Source of the DNA: Hyphomicrobium_A sp044507625
GTDB lineage: Bacteria; Pseudomonadota; Alphaproteobacteria; Rhizobiales; Hyphomicrobiaceae
Length of the DNA stretch: 64,000 bases
Assembly (NCBI GenBank): GCA_044507625.1
Contig: JBIQJE010000016.1
Location: forward strand, 1 to 64,000
Reading direction: 5' to 3'
Both the position numbers and the translations under genes were made by a program. Positions within the stretch are counted from its first letter, which is position 1. Every line of letters begins with the position of its first letter. Below, one piece after another: positions 11,011 to 19,380 of this stretch. Under the pieces are notes generated by a model. It was given only the letters and a program-made list of their open reading frames with translations. It was not told where the DNA came from and made no database searches.

Positions 11011-11616
11011 ATGGAGAAGTTCACCACCCTGACCGGTGTCGCCGCGCCGCTGCCGCTGCGCAACATCGACACGGACATGATCATCCCCAAGCAGTTCCTG
11101 AAAACGATCAAGCGCACCGGGCTCGGCAAGAGCCTCTTCTATGAGATGCGCTACGATCAGGAGGGCAAGGAGATCCCGGACTTCGTGCTCAACCAGCCGG
11201 CCTATCGCAAGGCGACGATCCTCGTCACCGGCGAGAACTTCGGCTGCGGCTCCTCGCGCGAGCACGCGCCGTGGTCGCTGCTGGACTTCGGCATCCGCTG
11301 CATCATCGCAGCCGATTTCGCCGACATCTTCTACAACAACTGCTTCCAGAACGGCATTCTGCCCATCAAGCTGCCGCAGTCGGAAGTCGACAAGCTGATG
11401 GACGACGCGAGCCGCGGTTCGAACGCGACGCTCACCGTCGACCTGGAGGCGCAGGAGATCCGCGGCCCCGACGGCGGCGTGATCAAGTTCGACATCGATC
11501 CGTTCCGCAAGCACTGCCTGTTGAACGGCCTCGACGCCATCGGTCTGACACTCGAGAAAAAGCCTGCGATCGAGAAGTTCGAGGAGGCGACCGCCGCGCA
11601 GCGCCCCTGGCTGTAA
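11011..11616 (+). CDS. leuD: 3-isopropylmalate dehydratase small subunit
   Basis: 201 residues, the normal length of the LeuD swivelling domain. Conserved features are ALRNIDTDMIIPKQFL (here PLRNIDTDMIIPKQFL), GENFGCGSSREHAPW and the C-terminal DPFRKHCLLNGLD. With LeuC it isomerises 2- to 3-isopropylmalate in leucine synthesis. leuC, which carries the iron-sulfur cluster and in some Hyphomicrobiales lies nearby, is not in this window. A short helical hypothetical gene precedes it and a VOC gene follows 75 bases downstream. Confidence 0.97.
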   Translation: MEKFTTLTGVAAPLPLRNIDTDMIIPKQFLKTIKRTGLGKSLFYEMRYDQEGKEIPDFVLNQPAYRKATILVTGENFGCGSSREHAPWSLLDFGIRCIIAADFADIFYNNCFQNGILPIKLPQSEVDKLMDDASRGSNATLTVDLEAQEIRGPDGGVIKFDIDPFRKHCLLNGLDAIGLTLEKKPAIEKFEEATAAQRPWL

Positions 11617-11691
11617 GCCCGGCGGCGATGATCCGGCGAAGGAGCGTGTGCGTTGAGAGACGTGCGCTAGGAAATGAGCGGGGAGATGCCG

Positions 11692-12087
11692 ATGTCAAAG
11701 CCGATCCACATGATGGTGCGCGTGCTCGACGAAGCGCGCAGCGTCGACTTCTACCGCAAGGCGTTCGGCCTTGAGATTTCCCAGCGTGTCGACTTCCCGG
11801 ACTTCACGCTGATCTACATGAAGGGCGACCAGTCACCCTTCGAGGTCGAGCTGACCGTCAACAAGGGGCGCACCGAGCCCTACGCCCAGGGCGACGGCTA
11901 TGGCCATCTTGCCTTTGCCGTCGATGATCTCGCCGCCGAGCATGCGCGCATGGCCTCGGCCGGCCTCGCGCCGAAAGACATCCGGCAGATGACGCACGAA
12001 GGAAAGCCCTTCGGCCAGTTCTTCTTCATCGAGGACCCGGACGGCTACAAGATCGAGGTCCTGCAGCGCGGCGGCCGCTTCAGCTGA
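11692..12087 (+). CDS. Glyoxalase I-like VOC protein
   Basis: 131 residues from the ATG at 11692, which has GGGAG seven bases upstream (ATGs at 11674 and 11686 are in frame). A two-repeat VOC fold is seen: IHMMVRVLDEARSVDFYRKAFGL, YGHLAFAVDDL and FFIEDPDGYKIEVLQ. The metal-ligand positions of glyoxalase I (His, Glu, His, Glu) are plausible, with His in IHMMV, Glu in FEVEL, His in GHLAF and Glu in IEVLQ. It is likely a lactoylglutathione lyase that detoxifies methylglyoxal, but VOC proteins vary widely in substrate. A strong terminator follows. Confidence 0.85.
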   Translation: MSKPIHMMVRVLDEARSVDFYRKAFGLEISQRVDFPDFTLIYMKGDQSPFEVELTVNKGRTEPYAQGDGYGHLAFAVDDLAAEHARMASAGLAPKDIRQMTHEGKPFGQFFFIEDPDGYKIEVLQRGGRFS

Positions 12088-12112
12088 CGGCAAGTGCCCT
12101 GCCCTGAATGCC

Positions 12113-12147
12113 AAAGGCGAAGCAGAGACGCTTCGCCTTTTGCTTTT
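12113..12147 (+). terminator. Strong Rho-independent terminator
   Basis: Perfect 11-bp stem AAAGGCGAAGC (12113-12123) / GCTTCGCCTTT (12130-12140) with a 6-base loop, followed by TGCTTTT. It lies 26 bases after the VOC stop and closes the plus-strand leuD-side transcript. Confidence 0.9.
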
Positions 12148-12184
12148 AGGCTGCAGTGCAGAGCCGGTGCCCCCGCCGGTTGCC

Positions 12185-12454
12185 TTACCAATCGGAGCCG
12201 TATCCATATCCATAGCGCGGCGGCGGGTTGCGCAGGCTCGGCGGCGTCTTCTGAGGCCACTGGGCGCCGAGATTGCGCATGTATGAGCCCTCGCTCGGCT
12301 GGCACCAGATATTGCCGTAGAAACCGAAGGGGCCGTTATACGGTTTGCAGTCTCCGCCGCGATAGGAGCGGTATTCCCGGCCGGCGTCGGCACTGGGCAC
12401 GCCGAGGGCGACCGCAAGGCCAAGCGCCAGCGCGCTGGCAATCAACGTACGCAT
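12185..12454 (-). CDS. Small secreted protein, unknown function
   Basis: 89 residues from ATG 12454, with GGAGAG just upstream (the frame runs on to 12496). A clear Sec signal peptide (LIASALALGLAVALG, cleavage after ADA) leads a mature chain of about 65 residues rich in Tyr, Gly and Pro, ending PPPRYGYGYGSDW. Two cysteines (CKPYNGP, WCQPSEG) could form a disulfide. Similar short Tyr/Gly-rich secreted proteins are common in Hyphomicrobiales; the role is unknown. It is transcribed opposite to the VOC gene. Confidence 0.7.
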   Translation of the reverse strand: MRTLIASALALGLAVALGVPSADAGREYRSYRGGDCKPYNGPFGFYGNIWCQPSEGSYMRNLGAQWPQKTPPSLRNPPPRYGYGYGSDW

Positions 12455-12619
12455 CAAACTCTCCAACCCATGAGCTCTAGCCGGGAAAGCCGGCATTCTC
12501 AGAGCCTACGTGGTCGAGGTTGTTTTCACGCTCGGAGCGATGCGAAGGTTTGGTGCAAAGGCGCGTAGATTTCGCAATGGACCGTTAATTGGAGCACTTA
12601 GCTTCGAGGCCGGCGGAGT

Positions 12620-13162
12620 TTAGACGCGAGCGCCGCGTGCCTCGGCGAGAGCACCCAAAAGCGCGCTGCACAGCTCCCGCCGCTCATCGTCGGTAAGAAA
12701 GCGCCCGAAGGCGAACTCGTGCCCGTGCGATGCAATGCGCAGGTCCGTCTGGCCGTGCGGGGTTTCCTCCAGCCTCACGCGCGCCCAGTATGGATTGAAT
12801 TCAAAGCTCTCCCGCTCGCCGGAAGGCTGCACCCGCGTAAGGGTGAGGAGGCGCGGTGTAAGCTCCACCGTCTCGTAGAGCCGCGCCGCACGGTAGTTGA
12901 GACGAAATGCGAAATAGATCAGCGCGACGTCGAGGCCGAAGAAACCGAACACGGGCCAGGCGCCCATGAGCAGGAACGACAGGCCGGTGATGAAGCTGAC
13001 ACTCCCGATGCCGAGCATCAGGATGAGAAAGCCTCTCGGTCCCAGCGATCGATGCGGGTAGAGGACGGCCCTGAAGGTGTTGTCGCCATCCGCCGCGTTG
13101 TGCCCGGCGGTTTCGCTTTCGGCCATGATTGGAGCTTGTGTCAGCTCGGTGTTTTCGCTCAT
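12620..13162 (-). CDS. DUF2244 membrane protein
   Basis: About 180 residues. Two adjacent membrane segments (FLILMLGIGSVSFITGLSFL and WPVFGFFGLDVALIYFAF) are followed by a soluble beta domain with LTLTRVQPSGERESFEFNPYWARVRLEE given only in part (NPYWARVRLE) and FGRFLTDDERREL. This is the DUF2244 pattern, found in alphaproteobacteria, usually beside nth as here. The start is uncertain: ATG 13162 gives a 30-base gap to the divergent nth ATG, whereas ATG 13204 would overlap it. Function unknown. Confidence 0.8.
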   Translation of the reverse strand: MSENTELTQAPIMAESETAGHNAADGDNTFRAVLYPHRSLGPRGFLILMLGIGSVSFITGLSFLLMGAWPVFGFFGLDVALIYFAFRLNYRAARLYETVELTPRLLTLTRVQPSGERESFEFNPYWARVRLEETPHGQTDLRIASHGHEFAFGRFLTDDERRELCSALLGALAEARGARV

Positions 13163-13192
13163 CTCACAAAGGTAGCGCGGGGGATCGAAGTT

Positions 13193-14029
13193 ATGAAGGG
13201 CCATGGGCGAGTGGCAGGCAAGCTCAAGGCGAGCAAATCAAAGCCCGGTAAACCGGTTGGGAAACCGGGCGTTGGCGGGCGCGCGGAGGCTCCTAATAGG
13301 GCGGCCAGGCCTGCCAAGCGGGCAAGAGGCGGGAACGAAAAGCTCCTCCCACATGCCGAAACTTCCGCCGGCAAAGTGGAGGGGGGACGTACGCGCCTCA
13401 GCAAGGCTGCGATCGCGGAGATGTTCCGCCGCTTCCACGCGGCCGATCCCGATCCGAAGACCGAGCTCGAATACGTCAACCCGTTTACGCTCCTCGTGGC
13501 GGTGGTGCTGTCGGCCCAGGCGACGGACGCAGGCGTGAATAAGGCTACGCGGGCGCTGTTCAAGGTCGCCGATACCCCGGAAAAGATGGTGCGCCTCAAC
13601 GAGGAGGGCATCCGCGAGTATATCAAGACCATCGGTCTCTATCGCAACAAGGCCCGCAACGTGCTGGAGCTTTCGCGCCAGCTCATCGCCAATCACGGCG
13701 GCAATGTTCCCCACGACCGCGCAGCCCTGGAGGCGCTTCCGGGCGTCGGTCGCAAGACAGCGAACGTTGTTCTGAACGTTGCCTTTGGTGAGCCGACCAT
13801 GGCGGTCGACACGCATATCTTTCGCGTCGCGAACCGTACGGGGCTGTCCAGCGGCCGCACGCCTTTGGAGGTAGAGGAGGATCTTCTACGGGTCATACCA
13901 CCCAAATATGCCCTCCACGCGCACCACTGGCTGATCCTCCACGGGCGCTATGTCTGCAAAGCGCGAAGGCCCGAATGCCCCCGTTGTCTCATTCGCGACA
14001 TTTGCCTTTTTGAGCCCAAAACGCAGTGA
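13193..14029 (+). CDS. nth: Endonuclease III
   Basis: 278 residues from ATG 13193. The last 215 are a canonical endonuclease III: LLVAVVLSAQATD, the helix-hairpin-helix LPGVGRKTANVVL with the catalytic Lys, VDTHIFRVANR with the catalytic Asp, and the iron-sulfur loop C-x6-C-x2-C-x5-C at the C-terminus. It is a bifunctional glycosylase/AP lyase for oxidised pyrimidines. The first 60 or so residues are a Lys/Arg/Gly/Pro-rich extension, common in alphaproteobacterial versions and possibly DNA-binding; a GTG further in could be an alternative start. Divergent from DUF2244. Confidence 0.93.
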   Translation: MKGHGRVAGKLKASKSKPGKPVGKPGVGGRAEAPNRAARPAKRARGGNEKLLPHAETSAGKVEGGRTRLSKAAIAEMFRRFHAADPDPKTELEYVNPFTLLVAVVLSAQATDAGVNKATRALFKVADTPEKMVRLNEEGIREYIKTIGLYRNKARNVLELSRQLIANHGGNVPHDRAALEALPGVGRKTANVVLNVAFGEPTMAVDTHIFRVANRTGLSSGRTPLEVEEDLLRVIPPKYALHAHHWLILHGRYVCKARRPECPRCLIRDICLFEPKTQ

Positions 14030-14293
14030 GCTGATTGAGGAAAATTCGCTGACATAAATTGTGATTGCTACGAAGGTTGAAGGAAGCGCGACCGCTTAAC
14101 CTTTACAGCATGATACCCACGTCGAACCCCAGCATTTGCAGGCGTTGCTGAACAGCGCTCGCCCGCAAAAGTTACTACGGAGGTTCGCATTTTAGCGAAA
14201 GCCCCTGCGTCTGTTTAAGCCACCGAATACGGATGATGCGTATCGTCCGCGGGTATGGGCCACAGACATTTTTGTGGAGGGGCACTTTTTTCA

Positions 14294-16105
14294 ATGGGTA
14301 CGAAACCCGCATCCGATACTGCCAGCTGCGAGACTACGACGATCGATACATCCTCGCTAGGCACCGAGAGGGCGACCACGGGTCTGCTCGACGAGCAGAA
14401 GCGGTCGCTCGAGCAGATTAACACCTGGTTCGAGGTTGCACTCAACAACATGGTCCGTGGGCTGTCGATGTTCGACAGCAATCAACGCCTCGTTGTCTGC
14501 AACAGGAGCTATCGGCAGATCTATTCGCTGCCCGAAGAGCTGACGCGGCCTGGAACCACGTTGACCGACATTGTGCGCTATCACATCCGCCAGGAGACGG
14601 GGCGTCACAACACCGGCGAAGAAGGGCGCTTCTTCGATTGGCTCGATGATCATCTCGCAAAGATTGCCGAGGGCCGTTCGTTCTCTCAGATCCAGCATCT
14701 TCGCTCAGGGCGCACGCTGCTCGTCACCTATCAGCCGCTTGCCGACGGAGGATGGGTCGACATTCAGGAAGACATCACCGAGAAGCGGCGCACGGAAGAG
14801 AAAATCGAATGGCTGGCGCACCATGATGCGCTGACCGGCGTCGCGAACCGCTTCCACTTCCGCGAGACCTTTGAATCCGCTCTCAAGGGCCTGGGCAAAG
14901 GTCAATCGCTGGCGCTGCACTGGCTCGACCTCGACGAGTTCAAGGAGGTCAACGATACCTATGGCCATCCGATCGGTGACGCGCTTTTGAAAGCGGTTGC
15001 AGAGCGTGTGCGTGCGAGCATTCGCAAAACGGATTTTGTTGCCCGCCTGGGCGGAGACGAGTTCGCCATCATTCAGATGGTGAATGTGGATGGAGAGCAG
15101 TGCGAGAAGCTTGCAAAGCGCGTGCTCGCCTCGATCTGTCGACCCTATAACATTCTCGGACACGCCATCAGTATCAGCGCCAGTCTCGGCATCGTGCGCG
15201 CGCCGCTACACGGCGGCTGCCCGGACGAGCTGCTGAAGAATGCCGACGTCGCGCTCTATAACGTCAAATCGGCGGGCCGCTGCGGCTACGAGATTTACAA
15301 GCCCGGCTGCGCCCGCGAGGCCGAGGCGCACCGCCGCCTTGAAGCCGACGTTCAGTGCGCGGTCCACAACAAGCAGCTCGAGCTGCACTACCAGCCGATC
15401 CTGAGCCTGCGCACCCACCACGTGACGAGCTGCGAAGCTCTGTTGCGTTGGCGCCATCCGACGAACGGCCTCGTGCCGGCATCGGAGTTTCTCCCGTTGG
15501 CGGAGAAGACTGGCGCCATCGTCGATATGGGCCGTTGGGTGCTCGGTCAGGCTTGCCGGGACGCGACCCGCTGGGCCGACGAGCTGACGGTGACGGTCAA
15601 CCTCTCACTGCTCGAATTCGAAAACGGCGACCTCACCAACGTCGTGCAGGAAGCGCTCACCAGTGCCAAGCTCCCCGCTTCGCGCCTGGAGCTTGAAATC
15701 AGCGAGTCCCTGCTTGGCCGTGATAAGGGAAAGATGCGCGCAACGCTCGAGGAGCTGCAGGCGCTCGGTGTCGGCATCACACTCGACAACTTCGGCCGCG
15801 CCAGCGGCTCACTCAGCTCGCTGCGTTCGTTCCCCTTCAACAAGGTGAAGATCGACGGGAGCCTCGTGCGCGAAATTCCGGGCAGCAACGAGAACGCAGC
15901 CATCGTGCGCGCGGTCACCATGCTCGCCGAAACGTTCGGCATGGGCACCGTGGCCGAAGGCGTCGAGACGCTGGATGAGCTCAACACAGTGGCGCTCGCC
16001 GGGTGCAACCGGGCGCAGGGCTACTTCATCGGCCGTCCGGTTCCGATGAGCGAACTCGACGCGATGCTATCGGAGTGCGCGCTGCGTCACTCGTTCGCCG
16101 CTTGA
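14294..16105 (+). CDS. PAS-GGDEF-EAL protein with altered EAL site
   Basis: 603 residues from ATG 14294, which follows GGAGGGG (ATG 14255 is in frame). A PAS_7-type sensor (about 35-165) leads to a GGDEF domain with intact RLGGDEFAII (about 251-260), so c-di-GMP synthesis is plausible. The EAL domain (about 345-595) keeps CEALLRWRHP and ELEISES, but the DDFG motif reads LDNFGRASGSLSSL: Asp498 is kept while the second metal-site Asp is Asn499. Phosphodiesterase activity is therefore doubtful. No membrane segment is seen, so it is probably cytoplasmic. It converges with hisF. Confidence 0.92.
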   Translation: MGTKPASDTASCETTTIDTSSLGTERATTGLLDEQKRSLEQINTWFEVALNNMVRGLSMFDSNQRLVVCNRSYRQIYSLPEELTRPGTTLTDIVRYHIRQETGRHNTGEEGRFFDWLDDHLAKIAEGRSFSQIQHLRSGRTLLVTYQPLADGGWVDIQEDITEKRRTEEKIEWLAHHDALTGVANRFHFRETFESALKGLGKGQSLALHWLDLDEFKEVNDTYGHPIGDALLKAVAERVRASIRKTDFVARLGGDEFAIIQMVNVDGEQCEKLAKRVLASICRPYNILGHAISISASLGIVRAPLHGGCPDELLKNADVALYNVKSAGRCGYEIYKPGCAREAEAHRRLEADVQCAVHNKQLELHYQPILSLRTHHVTSCEALLRWRHPTNGLVPASEFLPLAEKTGAIVDMGRWVLGQACRDATRWADELTVTVNLSLLEFENGDLTNVVQEALTSAKLPASRLELEISESLLGRDKGKMRATLEELQALGVGITLDNFGRASGSLSSLRSFPFNKVKIDGSLVREIPGSNENAAIVRAVTMLAETFGMGTVAEGVETLDELNTVALAGCNRAQGYFIGRPVPMSELDAMLSECALRHSFAA

Positions 16106-16155
16106 GTAAATTACGCGCCTGGGTCAAAGCTTCGGCCGGCTGGAAGCCGGCCGAT

Positions 16156-16932
16156 CTAGCTCGCTTGGCGCATGGCGATACCAGCCGCCGCCATGTGCCG
16201 TTTCGCCTGCTCGATCGTATACGTGCCGAAATGGAAAATCGAAGCCGCGAGCACCGCGCTCGCATGGCCTTCGGTGACCCCCTCGACAAGATGATCGAGC
16301 GTACCGACGCCGCCGGACGCGATGACGGGAATGCTCACCGCATCGGCGACAGCGCGCGTCAGTTCCAGATCGAAGCCGGACTTCGTGCCGTCGCGATCCA
16401 TCGACGTGAGAAGAATTTCCCCCGCGCCGAGCCCCGTCACTTCCTTTGCGAACGCGATCGCATCGATGCCGGTCGGCGTGCGCCCGCCGTGCGTGAAAAT
16501 TTCCCACCGCGGCGGCTCGCCGGGCTGTGACACCCGCTTGGCGTCGATCGCGACCACGATGCACTGTGCGCCGAACTTCTCCGACGCCTCTTTGACGAAC
16601 TGCGGGTTCTTCACCGCAGCGGTGTTGATCGAGACCTTGTCGGCGCCCGCGTTGAGCAGCCGCCCGATGTCCTCCACCGTACGCACGCCGCCGCCGACGG
16701 TCAGCGGCATGAAGCACCGCTCGGCCGTGCGCTCCACGATGTCGAAAATCGTGTCGCGGTTCTCCTGGCTTGCCGTGATGTCGAGGAAGCACAGCTCGTC
16801 CGCGCCCGCTGCATCATAGGCGGCGGCAGCCTCCACCGGATCGCCGGCATCGATGAGATCGACGAAGTTGACGCCCTTGACGACGCGGCCGTCCTTCACG
16901 TCGAGACAGGGAATGATGCGTGCCTTGAGCAT
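16156..16932 (-). CDS. hisF: Imidazole glycerol phosphate synthase cyclase subunit
   Basis: 258 residues, a TIM barrel of normal HisF length. LDVKDGRVVKGVNF carries the first catalytic Asp and VAIDAKRV the second; phosphate-binding loops are GGVRTVEDI and ASGGVGTLDHL. With HisH it makes imidazole glycerol phosphate and AICAR in histidine synthesis. It lies 11 bases downstream of hisA on the same strand, while its partner hisH is more than 5 kb upstream, separated by accessory genes. No hisE follows; the next gene is convergent. Confidence 0.97.
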   Translation of the reverse strand: MLKARIIPCLDVKDGRVVKGVNFVDLIDAGDPVEAAAAYDAAGADELCFLDITASQENRDTIFDIVERTAERCFMPLTVGGGVRTVEDIGRLLNAGADKVSINTAAVKNPQFVKEASEKFGAQCIVVAIDAKRVSQPGEPPRWEIFTHGGRTPTGIDAIAFAKEVTGLGAGEILLTSMDRDGTKSGFDLELTRAVADAVSIPVIASGGVGTLDHLVEGVTEGHASAVLAASIFHFGTYTIEQAKRHMAAAGIAMRQAS

Positions 16933-16943
16933 GGGCTACACCG

Positions 16944-17675
16944 TCAGCGCCGGTTGGAGAGAAGCGCGAGCGCTTCGGTGGGATCGAGACGGCCATCGTA
17001 CAGCGCGCGGCCGCTGATGGCGCCTTCGAGCATAGCATACGCGGGCTCCAGGAGCGCCTTCACGTCCTCGATGGAGGCGAGCCCGCCCGACGCGATGATG
17101 GGAATGTCCGTGGCGCGCGCGAGCTTCGCCGTGGCTTCCAGATTGAGACCCTTAAGGATCCCGTCGCGCTCGATGTCCGTATAGATGATGGCGGAAACGC
17201 CCGCGTCCTCGAAGCGCTTCGCCAGCTCCTCCGCCGTCAGCTCCGAGGTCTCCGCCCAGCCCTCCACCGCTACCTTCCCGCCCTTGGCGTCGATGCCGAC
17301 CGCGATGCGGCCCGGATATTCCGCGCACGCCCGGCGCACCAGTTCAGGATCGCGCACCGCGACGGTGCCGAGGATGACGCGGTCGATGCCGCTGTCGATC
17401 CATGCCTCGATTGTTTCCATGTCGCGGATGCCGCCGCCGAGCTGCGCAGGAATGGTGATCGCCTTTAGGATCGCATCGACGGCGTCGCGGTTCACCGGCT
17501 TGCCCGCGAACGCGCCGTTGAGATCGACGATGTGCAGGTACTTGAAGCCCTGGGCTTCGAATGTGCGCGCCTGGGCCGCCGGGTCGTCATTGAAAACGGT
17601 CGCCGCGTCCATCTCGCCGAGCTTCAGGCGCACGCACTTGCCGTCTTTGAGGTCGATGGCGGGAAAAAGGATCAC
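16944..17675 (-). CDS. hisA: ProFAR isomerase HisA
   Basis: 243 residues from a GTG at 17675, which has GAGAGG eight bases upstream and gives the standard N-terminus VILFPAIDLKDGKCVRL; a TTG at 17693 is in frame. The TIM barrel has the catalytic Asp in AIDLKDG and in IYTDIERDG, plus phosphate loops GGGIRDMETI and ASGGLASIEDV. It performs the fourth step-group isomerisation of histidine synthesis. hisF follows 11 bases on. Upstream is accessory DNA rather than hisH, so it must be transcribed from a promoter within or beyond the neighbouring divergent gene. Confidence 0.96.
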   Translation of the reverse strand: MILFPAIDLKDGKCVRLKLGEMDAATVFNDDPAAQARTFEAQGFKYLHIVDLNGAFAGKPVNRDAVDAILKAITIPAQLGGGIRDMETIEAWIDSGIDRVILGTVAVRDPELVRRACAEYPGRIAVGIDAKGGKVAVEGWAETSELTAEELAKRFEDAGVSAIIYTDIERDGILKGLNLEATAKLARATDIPIIASGGLASIEDVKALLEPAYAMLEGAISGRALYDGRLDPTEALALLSNRR

Positions 17676-17812
17676 GGGGAGCGCCTCTCGCAATTTTGCG
17701 CATCCTCGGCCGTGGCGGCGGCCATCAGATCGCTGTTATTGTGCGCGATAGAGATTTTGCGGCCCGAGAAGTCAAGGCCGCCATGCTGGAGTCCCGGACG
17801 AGTTCGACGAAG

Positions 17813-18118
17813 ATGGCAGTAGCGTTCCTCGATAGCGTTCCCGCCGCCGCGCGCCGCCCGCTCACCGAAGCGGATGCCATCGATATCTGGATCGCGCGCT
17901 GGCTGCGCATCCGTCGCAAAGATCTGATCGACCGCTACGGGTGTGATCCGCGCCGGCTCTATGAGATCTGGCAGGAGGAACGCTTCGCCGGCGCCCGCCA
18001 CAAGGCTCTCGCAGTGTTCGCCGCGCGCTATCCGGGCCTTCTCGACCGCGTGGATTTCGGACCGCACCGGTCCGTGTCGCGCAGCGTCCATCCCGCCCAG
18101 CTTTCAATGTTCGAGTGA
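17813..18118 (+). CDS. Small basic protein with C-terminal clamp-type motif
   Basis: 101 residues from ATG 17813; starts at 17783 or 17696 are also open. Helical and basic in the middle (IWIARWLRIRRKDLIDRYG, DPRRLYEIWQEERF), with a C-terminus reading HPAQLSMFE. QLSMF at residues 96-100 matches the bacterial beta-clamp-binding pentapeptide pattern QL[SD][LM]F and stands at the extreme C-terminus, where such motifs usually occur. I do not recognise the rest. It is divergent from hisA and is the first gene of the accessory block. A role on DNA is an inference from the motif only. Confidence 0.6.
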   Translation: MAVAFLDSVPAAARRPLTEADAIDIWIARWLRIRRKDLIDRYGCDPRRLYEIWQEERFAGARHKALAVFAARYPGLLDRVDFGPHRSVSRSVHPAQLSMFE

Positions 18119-18301
18119 TCGCTTACGACGCGCCGGTAACGCTAACGGTGTAGAACGTGCGGGAACACCACGAGAACAAAACCTGGACACAAGAAGTGAA
18201 TCGTGCGATGTTCTCCCTACGTTCGCAGCCGCAAATGCAGCGTATTCTGGGTCTAGTTTTCGCGTCATCCCCCGTGAAAATCGACAGCCATGAGAGACGC
18301 C

Positions 18302-18670
18302 ATGCGCACCCTTATCATTTCCTACGACCTCGCCCAGCCGCACCGGAACAAGCACGTCCTCGCCCAGCAGATCATGACCATCGGTCAGTCCTGGGCGCGC
18401 CCCCTGGAGCAAACCTGGTACGTGCGCACCGATGCCCGCGAGGAGCAGATCGAAGCGCAGCTCCGCGGTTTGCTCGATCCCGAGGACGGCCTCTTGATCC
18501 AGGCGACGAAGGACGAGGCGGTGATGACCAACACGGCGCTGCGCTGGTTCCGCCAGCGGCGCGCCGGGATCGAGATGGGCGGCGATAGCAACGTGATCGC
18601 TTTCCCGATGCCCCAGCCCTCCGAGGACGATCAGCAGGAGCTGCCGCTCGCCCTCGCCGAAGCCTGTTGA
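18302..18670 (+). CDS. Stand-alone Cas2-like (SinR-type) protein
   Basis: 122 residues from ATG 18302 (18290 is also in frame). The opening MRTLIISYDL with Asp9 at the end of strand 1, followed by a long helix and ARPLEQTWYVRTD, has the shape of a Cas2/VapD ferredoxin-like fold; such rhizobial proteins are often called SinR family. The second half (DAREEQIEAQLRGLLDPED, GLLIQATKDEAV) fits helix 2 and strand 4. The tail is acidic, ending QQELPLALAEAC. There is no cas1 and no CRISPR array in the window, so a role in adaptation is unlikely. A strong terminator closes the gene. Confidence 0.75.
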   Translation: MRTLIISYDLAQPHRNKHVLAQQIMTIGQSWARPLEQTWYVRTDAREEQIEAQLRGLLDPEDGLLIQATKDEAVMTNTALRWFRQRRAGIEMGGDSNVIAFPMPQPSEDDQQELPLALAEAC

Positions 18671-18724
18671 GTTGCGTACGCGTTCCCTCTTCCCCTCAGC
18701 CCCTCCGGTAATGCGTGAAGCGCC

Positions 18725-18759
18725 GGGGCCCGATCGCCCGATCGGGCCCCTTTTTCTTT
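18725..18759 (+). terminator. Rho-independent terminator of the Cas2-like gene
   Basis: Perfect 10-bp stem GGGGCCCGAT (18725-18734) / ATCGGGCCCC (18741-18750), 6-base loop, then TTTTTCTTT. It lies 54 bases after the stop codon. Confidence 0.92.
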
Positions 18760-19380
18760 GCCGGGCGGCTGGCGGCTGAGCCTGGCGCGGGCCGCGGCGA
18801 CTGGCGTTGATGGCGGTTCATCGCCACGAGGGAGTCCGGCGGAACAGCCGCCTGTTCCACGCATCCCGCTGCGGATCGGGATCGACGCAAGCCTCCGAGT
18901 GCGTTCGCCGCGCTTCGATACGTCCCGTGCCTGATACGCCCGCGTGTCGGTAGGCGCGGGACGACGCACGGCTTCATACCCTCGCGGGCCGTTGGCCCCG
19001 AGGTGTTCAAAGAGCTGGGGGAGACGGGGCGTAAAGGCACCGCATCTGTTTGTTTTAGTGGCGGCGCTTTCACGCCCCGTCGCGCAGAGTGGCGCGGCCG
19101 TCCGATTTCGGGTGCCTTACTCCCGTACCGGTTGGGTTCCGGCTCCTGACGGCTCGGTACACCGGCGGCTTCGGGACGTTACCCCTCGCCAACCGGCTTG
19201 TTCACATCGCAGCCCGCTCCCAAACCTGAGACGGTCTCGAGCCTGTCCCCCATGGGGCGGGATGGGTGAAGCATATGCGCGGAAAATCGGACGGGGATTA
19301 GTTCGGCCGGTGACTGTAGCGGCTGTTATCCTCGGCCCCCGCCCGGCGCGGAAAACGCGCTCCCGATTTGTCCGGTGTCG
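18760..19380. other. Intergenic stretch with repeat fragments, no gene seen
   Basis: About 620 bases between the Cas2-like gene and the SRPBCC gene. I find no convincing CDS: open frames here have no ribosome binding site or recognisable protein. It contains a CATCCCG...GGGATCGACGC fragment at 18862-18892 resembling one at 28102-28132, and copy A of a dispersed repeat at 19209-19265. Confidence 0.6.
19209..19265 (+). repeat. Dispersed repeat copy A (left of SRPBCC/arsR pair)
   Basis: Shares GCAGCCCGCTCCCAA and, five bases later, AGACGGTCTCGAGCCT exactly with copy B at 20472-20526, in the same orientation 1,263 bases away; weaker similarity continues about 50 bases downstream. The two copies bracket the SRPBCC/ArsR gene pair. 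It contains the small palindrome GAGACGGTCTC. Copies diverge elsewhere, so this is old or only partly preserved. Confidence 0.7.

Noticed and set aside
18302..18670. CRISPR-Cas system around the Cas2-like gene
   Set aside because: No cas1, no other cas gene and no repeat-spacer array were seen within the window.
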